Assembly (NCBI RefSeq): GCF_014884995.1
Contig: NZ_JABMII010000021.1
Span: forward strand, 1-32,042
Source of the DNA: Spirabiliibacterium pneumoniae
GTDB taxonomy: Bacteria > Pseudomonadota > Gammaproteobacteria > Enterobacterales > Pasteurellaceae
Direction of reading: 5' to 3'
DNA: 32,042 bases
The notes beneath the pieces were generated by a model, which was given only the letters and a program-made list of their open reading frames with translations, searched no databases and was not told the DNA's origin. Below, piece by piece: positions 19,601 through 27,472 of the stretch (position 1 is its first letter; the number at the start of each line of letters is the position of its first letter). The position numbers were made by a program, and so were the translations under genes.

Positions 19601-22600
19601 GGCAATGCGTCCCGCGCGTTCACTTCAGGCAGCGTTGCTTTGGGCAATAACGCACTTGCCGGCGCCGATATGGGATTTAAAGAGAAACACGATGCTGCCT
19701 ACACAGCTTGGCAGCAAGCAAAAGTGCTGGCGGATGAACACAAACAGCAATTGGATCAGAAAACGGTTGAAGAGCAGCAGTTAGCGAAAACACAAAACAG
19801 CGTGAACATCAGGGTGAGTGATATCACTAATCAGGCGAACAGCAATACTCAGAAAATAACGGACAACAATAATCTGATTACCAAAACGAAAAATGACATT
19901 ATTGAGCCTGAAAAAGTCAAACTGGCGGGTCTGAAACAGCAGGTAGCGGATGTTGAGCAGCAAATCACGACCGCCAAACAAAATGCCCAAGATACGACGG
20001 CTTTAGAAAGAGATAAAGCCAATCTTGTGAAAAAACGTGATGATTCCGCAGCCTATCTGGCGAAATATGAAGATCAGGTTGCCCGTCTGGAAGCCGCGAA
20101 TGCGTATCTGACCGAAGAAACCGGCGTGTTCAATAAAGATAAAGCTGAGTTAGAAGAGGTGAAAGCAGACACTGATGCGAAGTTGGCAGAAGTTCGTTCG
20201 GAAAAAGATCAGTTGCGCCAGCAAGTTAATGCAGACCAAGCTGATTTGCGAAATAAAGAAAAGGCTTATAAAGCAGTTGGCGATGCTACGGGAATCAACG
20301 CGATTGCTATTGGTAATAATGCGCAGGCGGCAGGTATCGATAGTATTGTGCTTGGTTCGGCATCGACCGTCGGCAAAGATGCCTCTGGTTCTGTTGCCAT
20401 CGGCAGCGGTAATACCGTGCAGCAGGAAAATACTTTTGTTTTAGGGAAAAATATTACCAGCAGTCAGGCGAATAGCGTGATTTTCGGTAACGCCTCATCC
20501 GACCGCGCGGCGACTACTGAAAATGAAGCCAATGTCAACGGTCTGAAATACAGTGGTTTTGCAGGTCAAGGCTCGGTGGAAAAAGGCGTCGTCAGCTTCG
20601 GGGCGGAAGGCAAAGAGCGCCAGCTTATTAATGTGGCGGCAGGTAAAATCTCAGCAGACTCAACCGATGCGATTAACGGTTCTCAATTGTACTTGACACA
20701 GAAAGTACTGGGCAACGTCGCTAATAGTACTAAAAATGTTCTTGGCGGTGATGCTGCTGTTAGCCCTGAAGGCAATATTACGATGAGTAATATTGGTGGC
20801 ACGGGTAAAAATACCGTTGATGAAGCTATCAAAGCGGCGAAAACGGAAGTTAAAGCAGGCAATAATGTTACTGTGAGTAATGAAGCAGATAGCGCTGATG
20901 GGCATACTATTTACACAGTGAACGCTGAGAAAACAACTACAAGTGCTGGATCGGATGCGGTTACAGTGCAAGCAGGTGAGAAAAACGAACAAGGCGTAAC
21001 TAATTATGAGCTTGATCTTGCTCAAACTACTAAAGACAACATTCAAAAAGGTGTAGACGCAAACAAAGCGATCGAAACCAAAGGTGTTGAATTTATGGGT
21101 GATACAGGAACTAAATTTGCCCGTAAATTGGGTGAACAAACCAATGTCAAAGGTGGAGCAGTAGGTGAGTTGACCGATGGAAATATTGGGGTGGTTGCAG
21201 ATGGTAAAGATACCTTAACCATTAAACTAGCCAAAATGGTCAACCTAACTGAAGACGGTATGCTCATGATTGGTGATACCGTAATGGATAAAGAGGGTTT
21301 GTCAACGCCAGAAGTTACCGCAGACAAAGTTAATGCAGGTAAAACCAAAATTGAAGATGGCAAAATCACAGGGCTTGCAGCGCGCAATACAGACGATAAC
21401 GATGACTACGGCAAAGGCAACAACGCCAACCGTGCAGCGACTGAAAGTGCGGTCAGCGTGGTGAACGATAACGTAAGCCTTGTTGATGCAAAACTTGAGG
21501 CAGCGGAATTTGGCTTAAAAGGTCAAGACGGCAAGGAAGTTAAGAAAAACCTGAACAACACTATCGATGTTGTCGGCGCAGATGACAACATCAGCACCAA
21601 AGTGGACGATAGCAAACTGAAAATTGAATTGGCGAAAGATATTAAAGGCTTAAACAGCATTGAAGTAAAAGGTACTGAGCCAAATCAAGGCACGGTGATA
21701 AACGGTGACACCATCACTTCAACCGATGCCGACAGCAAAGTTGCTAACCGCACGCCAACCAAAACTGAATTTATGGGCGGAGACAACGGCAAAGTAATTT
21801 TAAGCAATAGCGGCTTAGATAACGGCGGTAATAAAATCACTAACGTGGCGAATGGTGTCGAACCAACTGATGCAGTGAATATGAGCCAGTTGACAGGTGT
21901 TTCTGACAAAGTCAATAAGGGTTTATCGTTTGCAGGTGATTACGATAAAAACGGCAAAGATGACAACAATAAATTCACGCAACAATTGGGTGATATGACC
22001 AGCTTTGAAGGCGGTGCGGACTTTGGCGATTTGTCTGACGACAATATCGGCGTGGTGTCTAATGGCGCAGATGGCTTGGCGATCAAATTGGCGAAAAATA
22101 TCAATTTGACCGAACAAGGTAGCGTGCAGTTAGGCGACACTATGGTCAATAACGGTGGTTTGACTGTTAAAGGCGGACCAAGTGTCACTAAAGAGGGCAT
22201 CAATGCGGCGGATAAACCAATTAGCAATGTGGGTAGCGCTATTGACGGCAAAGACGGTGCAGATGCGCTGGCTAAACTAGATTCTGCGAAAAATGACCCT
22301 AACACAGTGAAAAGTGCGGTTAACGTATCGGATCTTGCCAACACTGCAGACGCATTAAAAGACAGCCTAGACAAAGACTTAACCAACAAAGGCTTTGGCT
22401 TGACTGACGATGATGATCAAGCCGTGAAAAAACCATTGGGTGAAACAATCAAAGTCAACGGCAAAAACGGCATTACTGTGAAAGCTAACGATGACCAAGA
22501 CGGTTTAGAGATCGGCATTGGCGAAAATCTAAACGTTGGCGATAAAGTGGTGATCAACGGTAAAGATGGCAGCATTGGCGTGAAAGGCGACAACGGCAAA

Positions 22601-25600
22601 GACGGCGTTTCCCTGAACGGCAAAGATGGTTCTATCACCTTAAACAACGGTAAAGACGGTAAAGATGGTGCCAGCGCGACATTAGAAGTGGTTAACGGAA
22701 AACCAGGCCTAAACGGCAAAGACGGTGACACTCAACCACGCTTGCAAGTGGGCGATAAACAAGTGGCAACACTTGATGACGGTTTGTTATTCCAAGGCAA
22801 TAATAAAGATGACGCCCAAGCGCCACTAGCGAAAAAATTGAACGAAAAACTCACCATCAAAGGTGGTAACGACGGCGCGAACGTGTCTGACGCCAACACT
22901 TACGTTGAAAACAACGGCAGTGAACTAGTGGTTAAACTGGCGAAAAACTTGACCAACATTGATAGCATCACCACCAACGGCGGTGTTGTGATTAATAATG
23001 ACGGCATTAACGCTGGCGATAAAGCCATTATTAACGTGGCAGCAGGCAAGGTGTCGAAAGATTCAACAGATGCCGTGAATGGCGGTCAGTTGTTTGGTGT
23101 GGATCAAAAAACGATTAAAAACGCAGAAGATATTATCTTAAACCAAGAAGGTATTAAAACGCTGCAAAAAGGCTGGAATATCACTACAGGCAAAACCACT
23201 GGTGAAGTGGACGGGACAAGCAAAGCTAATGTGCAGGCGGATGATACTGTGACAGTTAATGCTGGCGATAACATCAAATTGGTGCAAGACGGCAAAACCT
23301 TGACTGTGGCAACCAAAAAAGACATGTTGCTTGACAGTGCGGTGATCGGCCCTGTGGTGATTGACAAAAATGGTATTGATGCTGGTGATAAACTAATCAC
23401 AGGTGTTGCTGATGGTAAAGATCCGCAAGACGCGGTGAACAAAAGACAGCTAGATGCGATTTCTGCTGATGCGGGTGATAAGTTAGCTGACTTTACCGTG
23501 GGTGCGGATAAAGACGCCAACGCGGACGGCATTGTGGTTAATAAAAACAACAAACGCTTTGACATTGTTGGCGGTGACAGCAACTCAATCACCACTGAAG
23601 TTGATGGTAACAAAGTGGTGGTTGATTTAACAAACGATGTGACTATCGGTAAGTTAGTCGATCCTAACGATCCTGATAGCAAAGGTGAAGCAGGTGCTGT
23701 CACTGTGACTGGTAAAGATGGTAAAAATGGCGTAAGCATTAAAGGCGACAATGGCGATGGCAAACCAGCGATTACTATTGCAGGTGAAAACGGTGCTAAT
23801 GGCGTAAGCTTAACCACCAAAACCGACGGTCAACCAGGCGTGAACGGTAAAGATGGTGATACTAAACCACGCTTAGAAGTGAACGATGAAGAAGTGGCTA
23901 CCTTAAATGATGGCATCAAATATGCGGGCGACACAGGCACTGCCTCAACCGCACTTAACAAAACTGCGAGTATCGTTGGTGGCGTGACAGATGAAGGGAA
24001 ATTGTCTGACAACAATATCGGCGTGGTGGCAACACAAGACGGCGACAACGCGAAATTGACCGTGAAATTGGCCAAAGACATCAAAGATCTTGACAGCATC
24101 ACCACCAACGGCGGTGTGAAAATTGATGACAAAGGCATTGATGCAGGTAATAAAGCGATCACCAACGTGGCGAGCGGTGGCGATGTTGACACCAACGCGG
24201 CTAACATCGGTGATGTGAAAAAAGCAGCAGCAGCGGCCAGCAGCAAAGTTGAAGCGGGTGATAACATTGTTGTTAAAAGCAAGTCAAATGACGATGGCAG
24301 CACCACATACACCGTCGCCACGAAGAAAGACTTGGATGTGGACAGCGTGAAAGCAGGCGATACCAGGGTGAACAAAGACGGCGTGAAAGTCGGCGATAAG
24401 GTTACTCTAAACAATGAAGGCTTGAAAGCAGACAATGTGAGCGTGACTAGCGCAGGCATCAATGCTGGTGGCAATAAAGTCTCTGGCGTGCAAAATGGCG
24501 ACATTTCAGCGAAGAGCACAGATGCCGTGAACGGCAGCCAGTTGTTTAACCAAGGTGAAGGCGTGAAAAATATCATCGGTGGAAACACCACTTATGATCC
24601 AAACACGGGCACATTCACCAATGCTGACATCGGCGGCACTGGCAAAGGCAATATCAATGATGCAATTGCCTCTGTTAACACCACATCTAAAGCGGCGAAA
24701 ACGGAAGTTGAAGCGGGTAAAAATATTGTGGTAAAAGAGCCACGTGTTGGTGTTAATGGTCAAACTATTTACACTGTGGAAACCGCAGATAAAGTGGCGT
24801 TTGATGAAGTGAAAGTGGGCAATGTTGCCATCGACAACAACGGCATTAACGCAGGCAACAAAGCCATTGATGGTGTGAAAGCAGGCAACGTGACTGAAGG
24901 TAGCCAACAAGCTGTTAACGGCGGCCAATTGCACAACACCGCACAATCCGTGGCTAATGCATTGGGTGGTGGCTCAACAGTGAGCGACAATGGCGAAGTG
25001 ACTGCGCCAAGCTATGAGTTGACAGGCACCGACGGCAAAAAAGAAACCGCTCATAGTGTTGGCGGTGCATTAAACTTCTTCACCAGCCAAGTGGTGAAAC
25101 CAATCACCTTTGCGGGCAACGAGGGCTCACACACTGCACAGTTGGGTAGCACGGTGCAAATCACGGGCGCGGATAGCAATATCTCAACTAAAGTAGAGGG
25201 CAACAACGTGAAAATCCGCCTTGCGGACAACCTCAACGTGAAGAGCGTGACAGCGGGCAACACCAAAGTGGATAAAGCAGGTGTGACTATCAAGTCAGCG
25301 CAAGCGGGTAACGTGAGCTTGGGAGCGTATGGTCTGAATAACGGCGGAAACACTATTACCAATGTAGCAGACGGCGTTAAGGATAGTGATGTGGCGACTG
25401 TTCGTCAGGTGAAAGGTGTTGCGCAGCAGGTGAATAAAAACACCCAAGCGATCAACAATCTTGGCAACCGTATGAACAATATGGATCGCAAGCTCAAAGG
25501 CGGCATTGCGGGCAACTCAGCCATGGCGAGCTTGCCACAAGCCTATATTCCAGGACATTCAATGGTGGCAGTTGCAGGCGGTCATTACAGCGGTAAAAGT

Positions 25601-25720
25601 GCGGTCGCCTTGGGTGTGTCACGCATCTCCGATAGTGGCCATGTGATTATCAAGCTTAATGCTGCAACCAATAGCTCAGGTGGTACTAACGTAGGCGCTG
25701 GCGTAGGCTATCAATGGTAA
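16691..25720 (+). CDS. Giant trimeric autotransporter adhesin (YadA/Hia type)
   Basis: A 3009-residue surface adhesin that should trimerise and export itself through its own C-terminal barrel. Residues 1-25 form the extended signal region (FKVIFNRALGCFVAVSELAK), followed by a signal core ending NSAAA at residue 65. A long YadA-type head of 14-residue repeats (AxAxG and similar) fills about 90-890. A neck (about 895-910) and a second head with a new YYSVN start follow. A charged coiled coil of about 200 residues (995-1197) interrupts that head, which then resumes to about 1290. The stalk carries seven more DAVNxxQL-like necks, FxG/GNNI-type modules and two collagen-like GKDG runs. The last 80 or so residues are the anchor, ending in Trp. 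The head is much GC-richer than the stalk and lacks perfect uptake sequences. The gene follows a phase-variation-type repeat and precedes a TpgA-like partner. The frame is intact. Confidence 0.97.
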   Translation: MNINFKVIFNRALGCFVAVSELAKSQHKSGTRGQFSVNRVQKKKHFTYTALSAALLIGLANSAAAVEYYSVNDQNTERADKSKNQNKDNLGASGAKSMAAGYNARAEGEKATAVGTDSYAKSADAVAVGNAAKAEGERAIALGKNAQAKGNNSFAFGENAQAFDEKSFALGKNAQAKKEGSFAIGENAKAEGEKSFALGKGATAKQEGSFALGANAKAGNGATDINNIALGTNAAAYRENSTAIGTSALAWGKNAVALGNDTEANGTSAVAIGDTAKTNGQVESIAIGKGTYTTNGQSIALGKDAKTKGTSSTAIGDTAQADGYSAIAMGQRAYAKGDNTIAVGRDAGKGSNNAHGVTIGYNAGQYIGTDTERRWRNIAIGENANKFEDKDDKRLTTDNNIAMGVNSKASGGDSVGIGTSAYSGVKDAVAIGRNARVSTYENPNREIKEPSVGGVAVGVDAVVGGEAPAGVAVGRKAYANRHGSIAIGGSSEEGKQTNAGGFGSVAIGDDARASGYATIELPSASLTAEEIEAKRLKSASVAIGRSTRANGDAATAIGQGATAAGQGIAIGHKVSAAGNSVVIGNEGQATVYNNQTSPGSAVSLESYGTAVGAGAQVNSGRSVALGINSRTGFRRFNPDGTPNYQGDDGDPVIVAMKKSSLVGEGVVDANKNYSAEMKAKGVSEWGAQQVALGSQITVLGDQSTAIGNDVFALGHSSIAIGGDDTDIVAKTDVGAEYLSLTGKGAGGYRPTATGGMASIAFGVRAVTTNRAGLSTAFGTGVKTDAIAATAIGMGAQGLSKTGVALGATSEATRQGLSYSNDIASRGAVVAKPADVSVSSDKITFKAATPQVYAIKNVTDADKNAILNTTYKTLGAVSLGRDLTPDGSVAYTRQITNVAAGSADYDAVNVAQLRAVANSVGEGSHYYSVNNKDGNGDDRKENNYHNEGALGDRALAAGVNAVAKGDNASAAGNASRAFTSGSVALGNNALAGADMGFKEKHDAAYTAWQQAKVLADEHKQQLDQKTVEEQQLAKTQNSVNIRVSDITNQANSNTQKITDNNNLITKTKNDIIEPEKVKLAGLKQQVADVEQQITTAKQNAQDTTALERDKANLVKKRDDSAAYLAKYEDQVARLEAANAYLTEETGVFNKDKAELEEVKADTDAKLAEVRSEKDQLRQQVNADQADLRNKEKAYKAVGDATGINAIAIGNNAQAAGIDSIVLGSASTVGKDASGSVAIGSGNTVQQENTFVLGKNITSSQANSVIFGNASSDRAATTENEANVNGLKYSGFAGQGSVEKGVVSFGAEGKERQLINVAAGKISADSTDAINGSQLYLTQKVLGNVANSTKNVLGGDAAVSPEGNITMSNIGGTGKNTVDEAIKAAKTEVKAGNNVTVSNEADSADGHTIYTVNAEKTTTSAGSDAVTVQAGEKNEQGVTNYELDLAQTTKDNIQKGVDANKAIETKGVEFMGDTGTKFARKLGEQTNVKGGAVGELTDGNIGVVADGKDTLTIKLAKMVNLTEDGMLMIGDTVMDKEGLSTPEVTADKVNAGKTKIEDGKITGLAARNTDDNDDYGKGNNANRAATESAVSVVNDNVSLVDAKLEAAEFGLKGQDGKEVKKNLNNTIDVVGADDNISTKVDDSKLKIELAKDIKGLNSIEVKGTEPNQGTVINGDTITSTDADSKVANRTPTKTEFMGGDNGKVILSNSGLDNGGNKITNVANGVEPTDAVNMSQLTGVSDKVNKGLSFAGDYDKNGKDDNNKFTQQLGDMTSFEGGADFGDLSDDNIGVVSNGADGLAIKLAKNINLTEQGSVQLGDTMVNNGGLTVKGGPSVTKEGINAADKPISNVGSAIDGKDGADALAKLDSAKNDPNTVKSAVNVSDLANTADALKDSLDKDLTNKGFGLTDDDDQAVKKPLGETIKVNGKNGITVKANDDQDGLEIGIGENLNVGDKVVINGKDGSIGVKGDNGKDGVSLNGKDGSITLNNGKDGKDGASATLEVVNGKPGLNGKDGDTQPRLQVGDKQVATLDDGLLFQGNNKDDAQAPLAKKLNEKLTIKGGNDGANVSDANTYVENNGSELVVKLAKNLTNIDSITTNGGVVINNDGINAGDKAIINVAAGKVSKDSTDAVNGGQLFGVDQKTIKNAEDIILNQEGIKTLQKGWNITTGKTTGEVDGTSKANVQADDTVTVNAGDNIKLVQDGKTLTVATKKDMLLDSAVIGPVVIDKNGIDAGDKLITGVADGKDPQDAVNKRQLDAISADAGDKLADFTVGADKDANADGIVVNKNNKRFDIVGGDSNSITTEVDGNKVVVDLTNDVTIGKLVDPNDPDSKGEAGAVTVTGKDGKNGVSIKGDNGDGKPAITIAGENGANGVSLTTKTDGQPGVNGKDGDTKPRLEVNDEEVATLNDGIKYAGDTGTASTALNKTASIVGGVTDEGKLSDNNIGVVATQDGDNAKLTVKLAKDIKDLDSITTNGGVKIDDKGIDAGNKAITNVASGGDVDTNAANIGDVKKAAAAASSKVEAGDNIVVKSKSNDDGSTTYTVATKKDLDVDSVKAGDTRVNKDGVKVGDKVTLNNEGLKADNVSVTSAGINAGGNKVSGVQNGDISAKSTDAVNGSQLFNQGEGVKNIIGGNTTYDPNTGTFTNADIGGTGKGNINDAIASVNTTSKAAKTEVEAGKNIVVKEPRVGVNGQTIYTVETADKVAFDEVKVGNVAIDNNGINAGNKAIDGVKAGNVTEGSQQAVNGGQLHNTAQSVANALGGGSTVSDNGEVTAPSYELTGTDGKKETAHSVGGALNFFTSQVVKPITFAGNEGSHTAQLGSTVQITGADSNISTKVEGNNVKIRLADNLNVKSVTAGNTKVDKAGVTIKSAQAGNVSLGAYGLNNGGNTITNVADGVKDSDVATVRQVKGVAQQVNKNTQAINNLGNRMNNMDRKLKGGIAGNSAMASLPQAYIPGHSMVAVAGGHYSGKSAVALGVSRISDSGHVIIKLNAATNSSGGTNVGAGVGYQW
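19670..20281 (+). other. Coiled-coil insertion in the adhesin head
   Basis: Codes for about residues 994-1197: almost entirely Glu, Lys, Gln, Asp, Ala and Leu, with no glycine-rich head repeats. Internal breaks (around NIRVSDITNQANSN and the central IIEPEKVK) suggest two or more long helices folding back. A complete head motif ends just before (SGSVALGNNALAG) and head motifs restart just after (GINAIAIGNNAQAAG), so the segment is embedded in the head. A 120-base sample (19741-19860) is 42 % GC, against 62 % in 19321-19440. Confidence 0.8.
22555..22740 (+). repeat. Collagen-like GKDG repeats in the stalk, copy 1
   Basis: Repeated glycine-lysine-aspartate-glycine motifs (NGKDGSIGVKGDNGKDGV and similar) occupy roughly residues 1956-2016 and end in DGDTQPRLQV. 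A second related block lies about 1.14 kb downstream with the same ending pattern. Confidence 0.75.
23692..23883 (+). repeat. Collagen-like GKDG repeats in the stalk, copy 2
   Basis: A second block (TGKDGKNGVSIKGDNGDG, then NGKDGDTKPRLEV) parallels copy 1. The following modules also correspond (VATLDDG / VATLNDG, then LDSITTNGGV / IDSITTNGGV). This supports an ancient internal duplication of about 1.1 kb that has since diverged. Confidence 0.75.
25400..25720 (+). other. Adhesin C-terminal coiled coil and YadA-type membrane anchor
   Basis: A short coiled coil (QVNKNTQAINNLGNRMNNMD) leads into GGIAGNSAMASLPQAYIPGH and four amphipathic beta strands ending GVGYQW. This is the standard trimeric autotransporter anchor, in which three chains build one 12-stranded pore. 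A perfect uptake core lies at 25597-25605. Confidence 0.95.
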
Positions 25721-25727
25721 TCACCCC

Positions 25728-25753
25728 GACCGCACTTTGCACAAAGTGCGGTC
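25728..25753 (+). terminator. Uptake-sequence hairpin between adhesin and partner lipoprotein
   Basis: GACCGCACTTTG and CAAAGTGCGGTC form a perfect 12-pair stem with a two-base CA gap, so the loop must open a few pairs. Only ACTTTTG follows, so termination may be partial, allowing some read-through into the next gene. Confidence 0.65.
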
Positions 25754-25773
25754 ACTTTTGATAAGGAAAAGCA

Positions 25774-26523
25774 ATGAAAAAATTAGCAAAATGGGCCTTG
25801 CCATTGTTGGCAGCCAGCGTTGTGGCAGCGTGCGGCAACTTAAGTGATGTGAAAAAGAACGGCACAACCGACGAGCCAAAATGGCCGAAGATTGAAGATG
25901 CTAGCGTCAACTTCTCTGGCTCGCAATACGGCACCTGGCCAAACTGGGATAACGTGCGCCAAATTGAAGCGGGCATGAACAAAGACCAGCTCTATTATTT
26001 GATTGGTCGCCCACACTACCAAGAAGGTTTATTCGGCGTGCGTGAATGGGATTATGTGTTCAACTACCGTCAAAACGGCGTACACAAAATCTGCCAATTC
26101 AAAGTGTTGTTTGACACCGACATGAATGCCCAATCGTTCTTCTGGCATCCGAAAGGCTGTAACAACCAGTATGAATTGAACGGCGACTTCTTGTTTGACT
26201 TTGATTCAGCACGTTTAACACCAAAAGGTAAAAAAGTGGTTGAAACCGTGGTGGAAGGCTTGAAATCTCAAGGCATCACTGCGGTGACTGTGGACGGTTA
26301 CACCGACCGCTTAGGTTCAGACAGCTATAACTTGAAACTGTCACAACGCCGTGCCGATGCGGTGAAAGCCTATATGGCGAACCTTGGCTTCCCAGCGCAA
26401 AACATTTCGACCCACGGTTTTGGTAAAGCTGACCAAGTGGTATCCTGTGATGGTGAAAGTGGTCAAGCGTTGAAAGACTGCTTACGCCCTAACCGCCGTG
26501 TGGTGATTTCCGCCAAGCAGTAA
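25774..26523 (+). CDS. TpgA-like lipoprotein with BamE-like and OmpA-like domains
   Basis: A 249-residue lipoprotein: lipobox VAAC with Cys20, a BamE/SmpA-like region (about 55-125: VRQIEAGMNKDQLYYLIGRPHYQEG...EWDYVF) and a C-terminal OmpA-type peptidoglycan-binding domain (about 135-247). In the latter, GYTDRLGS with Asp178 and LSQRRADAVKAY with Arg193 are the expected diaminopimelate contacts. Two cysteines (225, 236) probably pair, as in other OmpA-like domains. This domain pairing directly downstream of a trimeric autotransporter matches TpgA, the partner of AtaA in Acinetobacter, which helps stabilise the adhesin and ties it to peptidoglycan. The ribosome binding site AAGGAAA precedes the ATG. 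The role with this adhesin is inferred from neighbourhood and domains. Confidence 0.85.
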   Translation: MKKLAKWALPLLAASVVAACGNLSDVKKNGTTDEPKWPKIEDASVNFSGSQYGTWPNWDNVRQIEAGMNKDQLYYLIGRPHYQEGLFGVREWDYVFNYRQNGVHKICQFKVLFDTDMNAQSFFWHPKGCNNQYELNGDFLFDFDSARLTPKGKKVVETVVEGLKSQGITAVTVDGYTDRLGSDSYNLKLSQRRADAVKAYMANLGFPAQNISTHGFGKADQVVSCDGESGQALKDCLRPNRRVVISAKQ

Positions 26524-26913
26524 GGTATATTTATAAATCACTTAATTTTTAATTTGTTATAACGGCATCATACTTATCTTTTCTTTAGCCAAAGATGAAA
26601 AAATAATATGTTGTTGGTATGAACAAGAAAATAGAATACTAAAAAGATAGCAAAGTGATGAATAGTATAACTATTAAAAAGTAACTTACGGTGGGTTATT
26701 TAGTGACATAGCATTAATCATCAAGGTGTTTGAGCTGCGGTGAGGATTGCTATATGAACTGGCAGCTAATAACAGATAAAGACAATGTTCATTATGATGT
26801 TGAACAATACGTTTAATAAAAATGCCACAGCCCTAGTCAACGCTGCCAAACGCTGGGCATGATATTTGTTTCAACATCAACTAAACTTTCTAACCGCACT
26901 TTATGTGCATTCC
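26524..26913. other. Gene-free AT-rich spacer
   Basis: I see no convincing gene. Two short open stretches exist, one reading SCGEDCYMNWQLITDKDN around 26740-26800 and an overlapping one ending in KNATALVNAAKRWA near 26860. Both are under 35 codons and unrecognised, and may be decayed coding sequence. A perfect uptake core lies at 26893-26901. No clear terminator for the preceding lipoprotein is visible near its stop codon. Confidence 0.5.
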
Positions 26914-26940
26914 AAGGCGCAATTTACATTGCGCCTTTTA
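26914..26940 (+). terminator. Hairpin terminator before exbB
   Basis: AAGGCGCAAT (26914-26923) pairs perfectly with ATTGCGCCTT (26928-26937) around TTAC and ends in a T run. It probably ends transcripts from upstream and isolates the exbB promoter. Confidence 0.75.
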
Positions 26941-26972
26941 TTTGTCTTGCTATAATAATGAGACTAATTATC
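26929..26972 (+). promoter_or_regulatory. exbB-exbD-tonB promoter with overlapping Fur box
   Basis: A perfect -10 TATAAT (26951-26956) has a weak -35 TTGCGC (26929-26934) 16 bases upstream. The 19 bases at 26954-26972 match the Fur consensus at 15 of 19 positions, overlapping the -10 box. This predicts iron repression of the TonB system. Confidence 0.8.
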
Positions 26973-26998
26973 ACTACTATTTAAGGTTTAAAGATACT

Positions 26999-27472
26999 AT
27001 GCAGTCACTGTTTGAGTTTTTGGAGCAATATACAGATTACATTATTCTTGGCTCACTCGCGTTGATGAGTTTTATCATGGTATGGAAGGTGATTGAGCGG
27101 GTGCTCTTTTTTGCTAGTGTGAATGTGGCGGACTATGCGACTATCCATGATTTGGAAATTGATCTGACTCGGAATTTGACGCCGATTGCGATTATTGGCT
27201 CCAACGCGCCTTATGTTGGGCTGTTAGGTACCGTGGTTGGTATTTTGCTGACCTTTTACACCATGGGGCAAGCAGGCGGTGACATTGATGCGGCTTCCAT
27301 TATGGTCAATTTGTCGTTAGCACTTAAAGCCACTGCGGTGGGGATTTTGGTGGCGATCCCCTCTATGGTATTTTACAACGGGCTTAACCGCAAGGTGGAT
27401 ATTAATAAAATGAAGTGGTATGCCTTACATGCACAAGCTCAGCAGGCGAGGGGGCAGGATGAAAAAATTTGA
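26999..27472 (+). CDS. exbB: Energy-transducing protein ExbB
   Basis: Inner-membrane channel subunit that uses the proton gradient to energise TonB. I start at ATG 26999 ([20 protein letters not shown]), giving 157 residues with three membrane spans. The open frame upstream runs through the terminator and promoter and is not coding. Conserved ExbB/TolQ features are [20 protein letters not shown] (about 75-95) and [21 protein letters not shown] (about 110-130). The 3' end overlaps exbD by 14 bases, indicating coupled translation. Confidence 0.95.
   Translation: MQSLFEFLEQYTDYIILGSLALMSFIMVWKVIERVLFFASVNVADYATIHDLEIDLTRNLTPIAIIGSNAPYVGLLGTVVGILLTFYTMGQAGGDIDAASIMVNLSLALKATAVGILVAIPSMVFYNGLNRKVDINKMKWYALHAQAQQARGQDEKI

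Noticed and set aside
21043-25362. Several long minus-strand open frames opposite the adhesin stalk
   Set aside because: Their proline/serine/leucine-rich products are the mirror of the repetitive adhesin codons; the sense frame is fully explained.
26903-26998. N-terminal extension of exbB
   Set aside because: It would translate the terminator, promoter and Fur box; the ATG at 26999 gives the normal protein.
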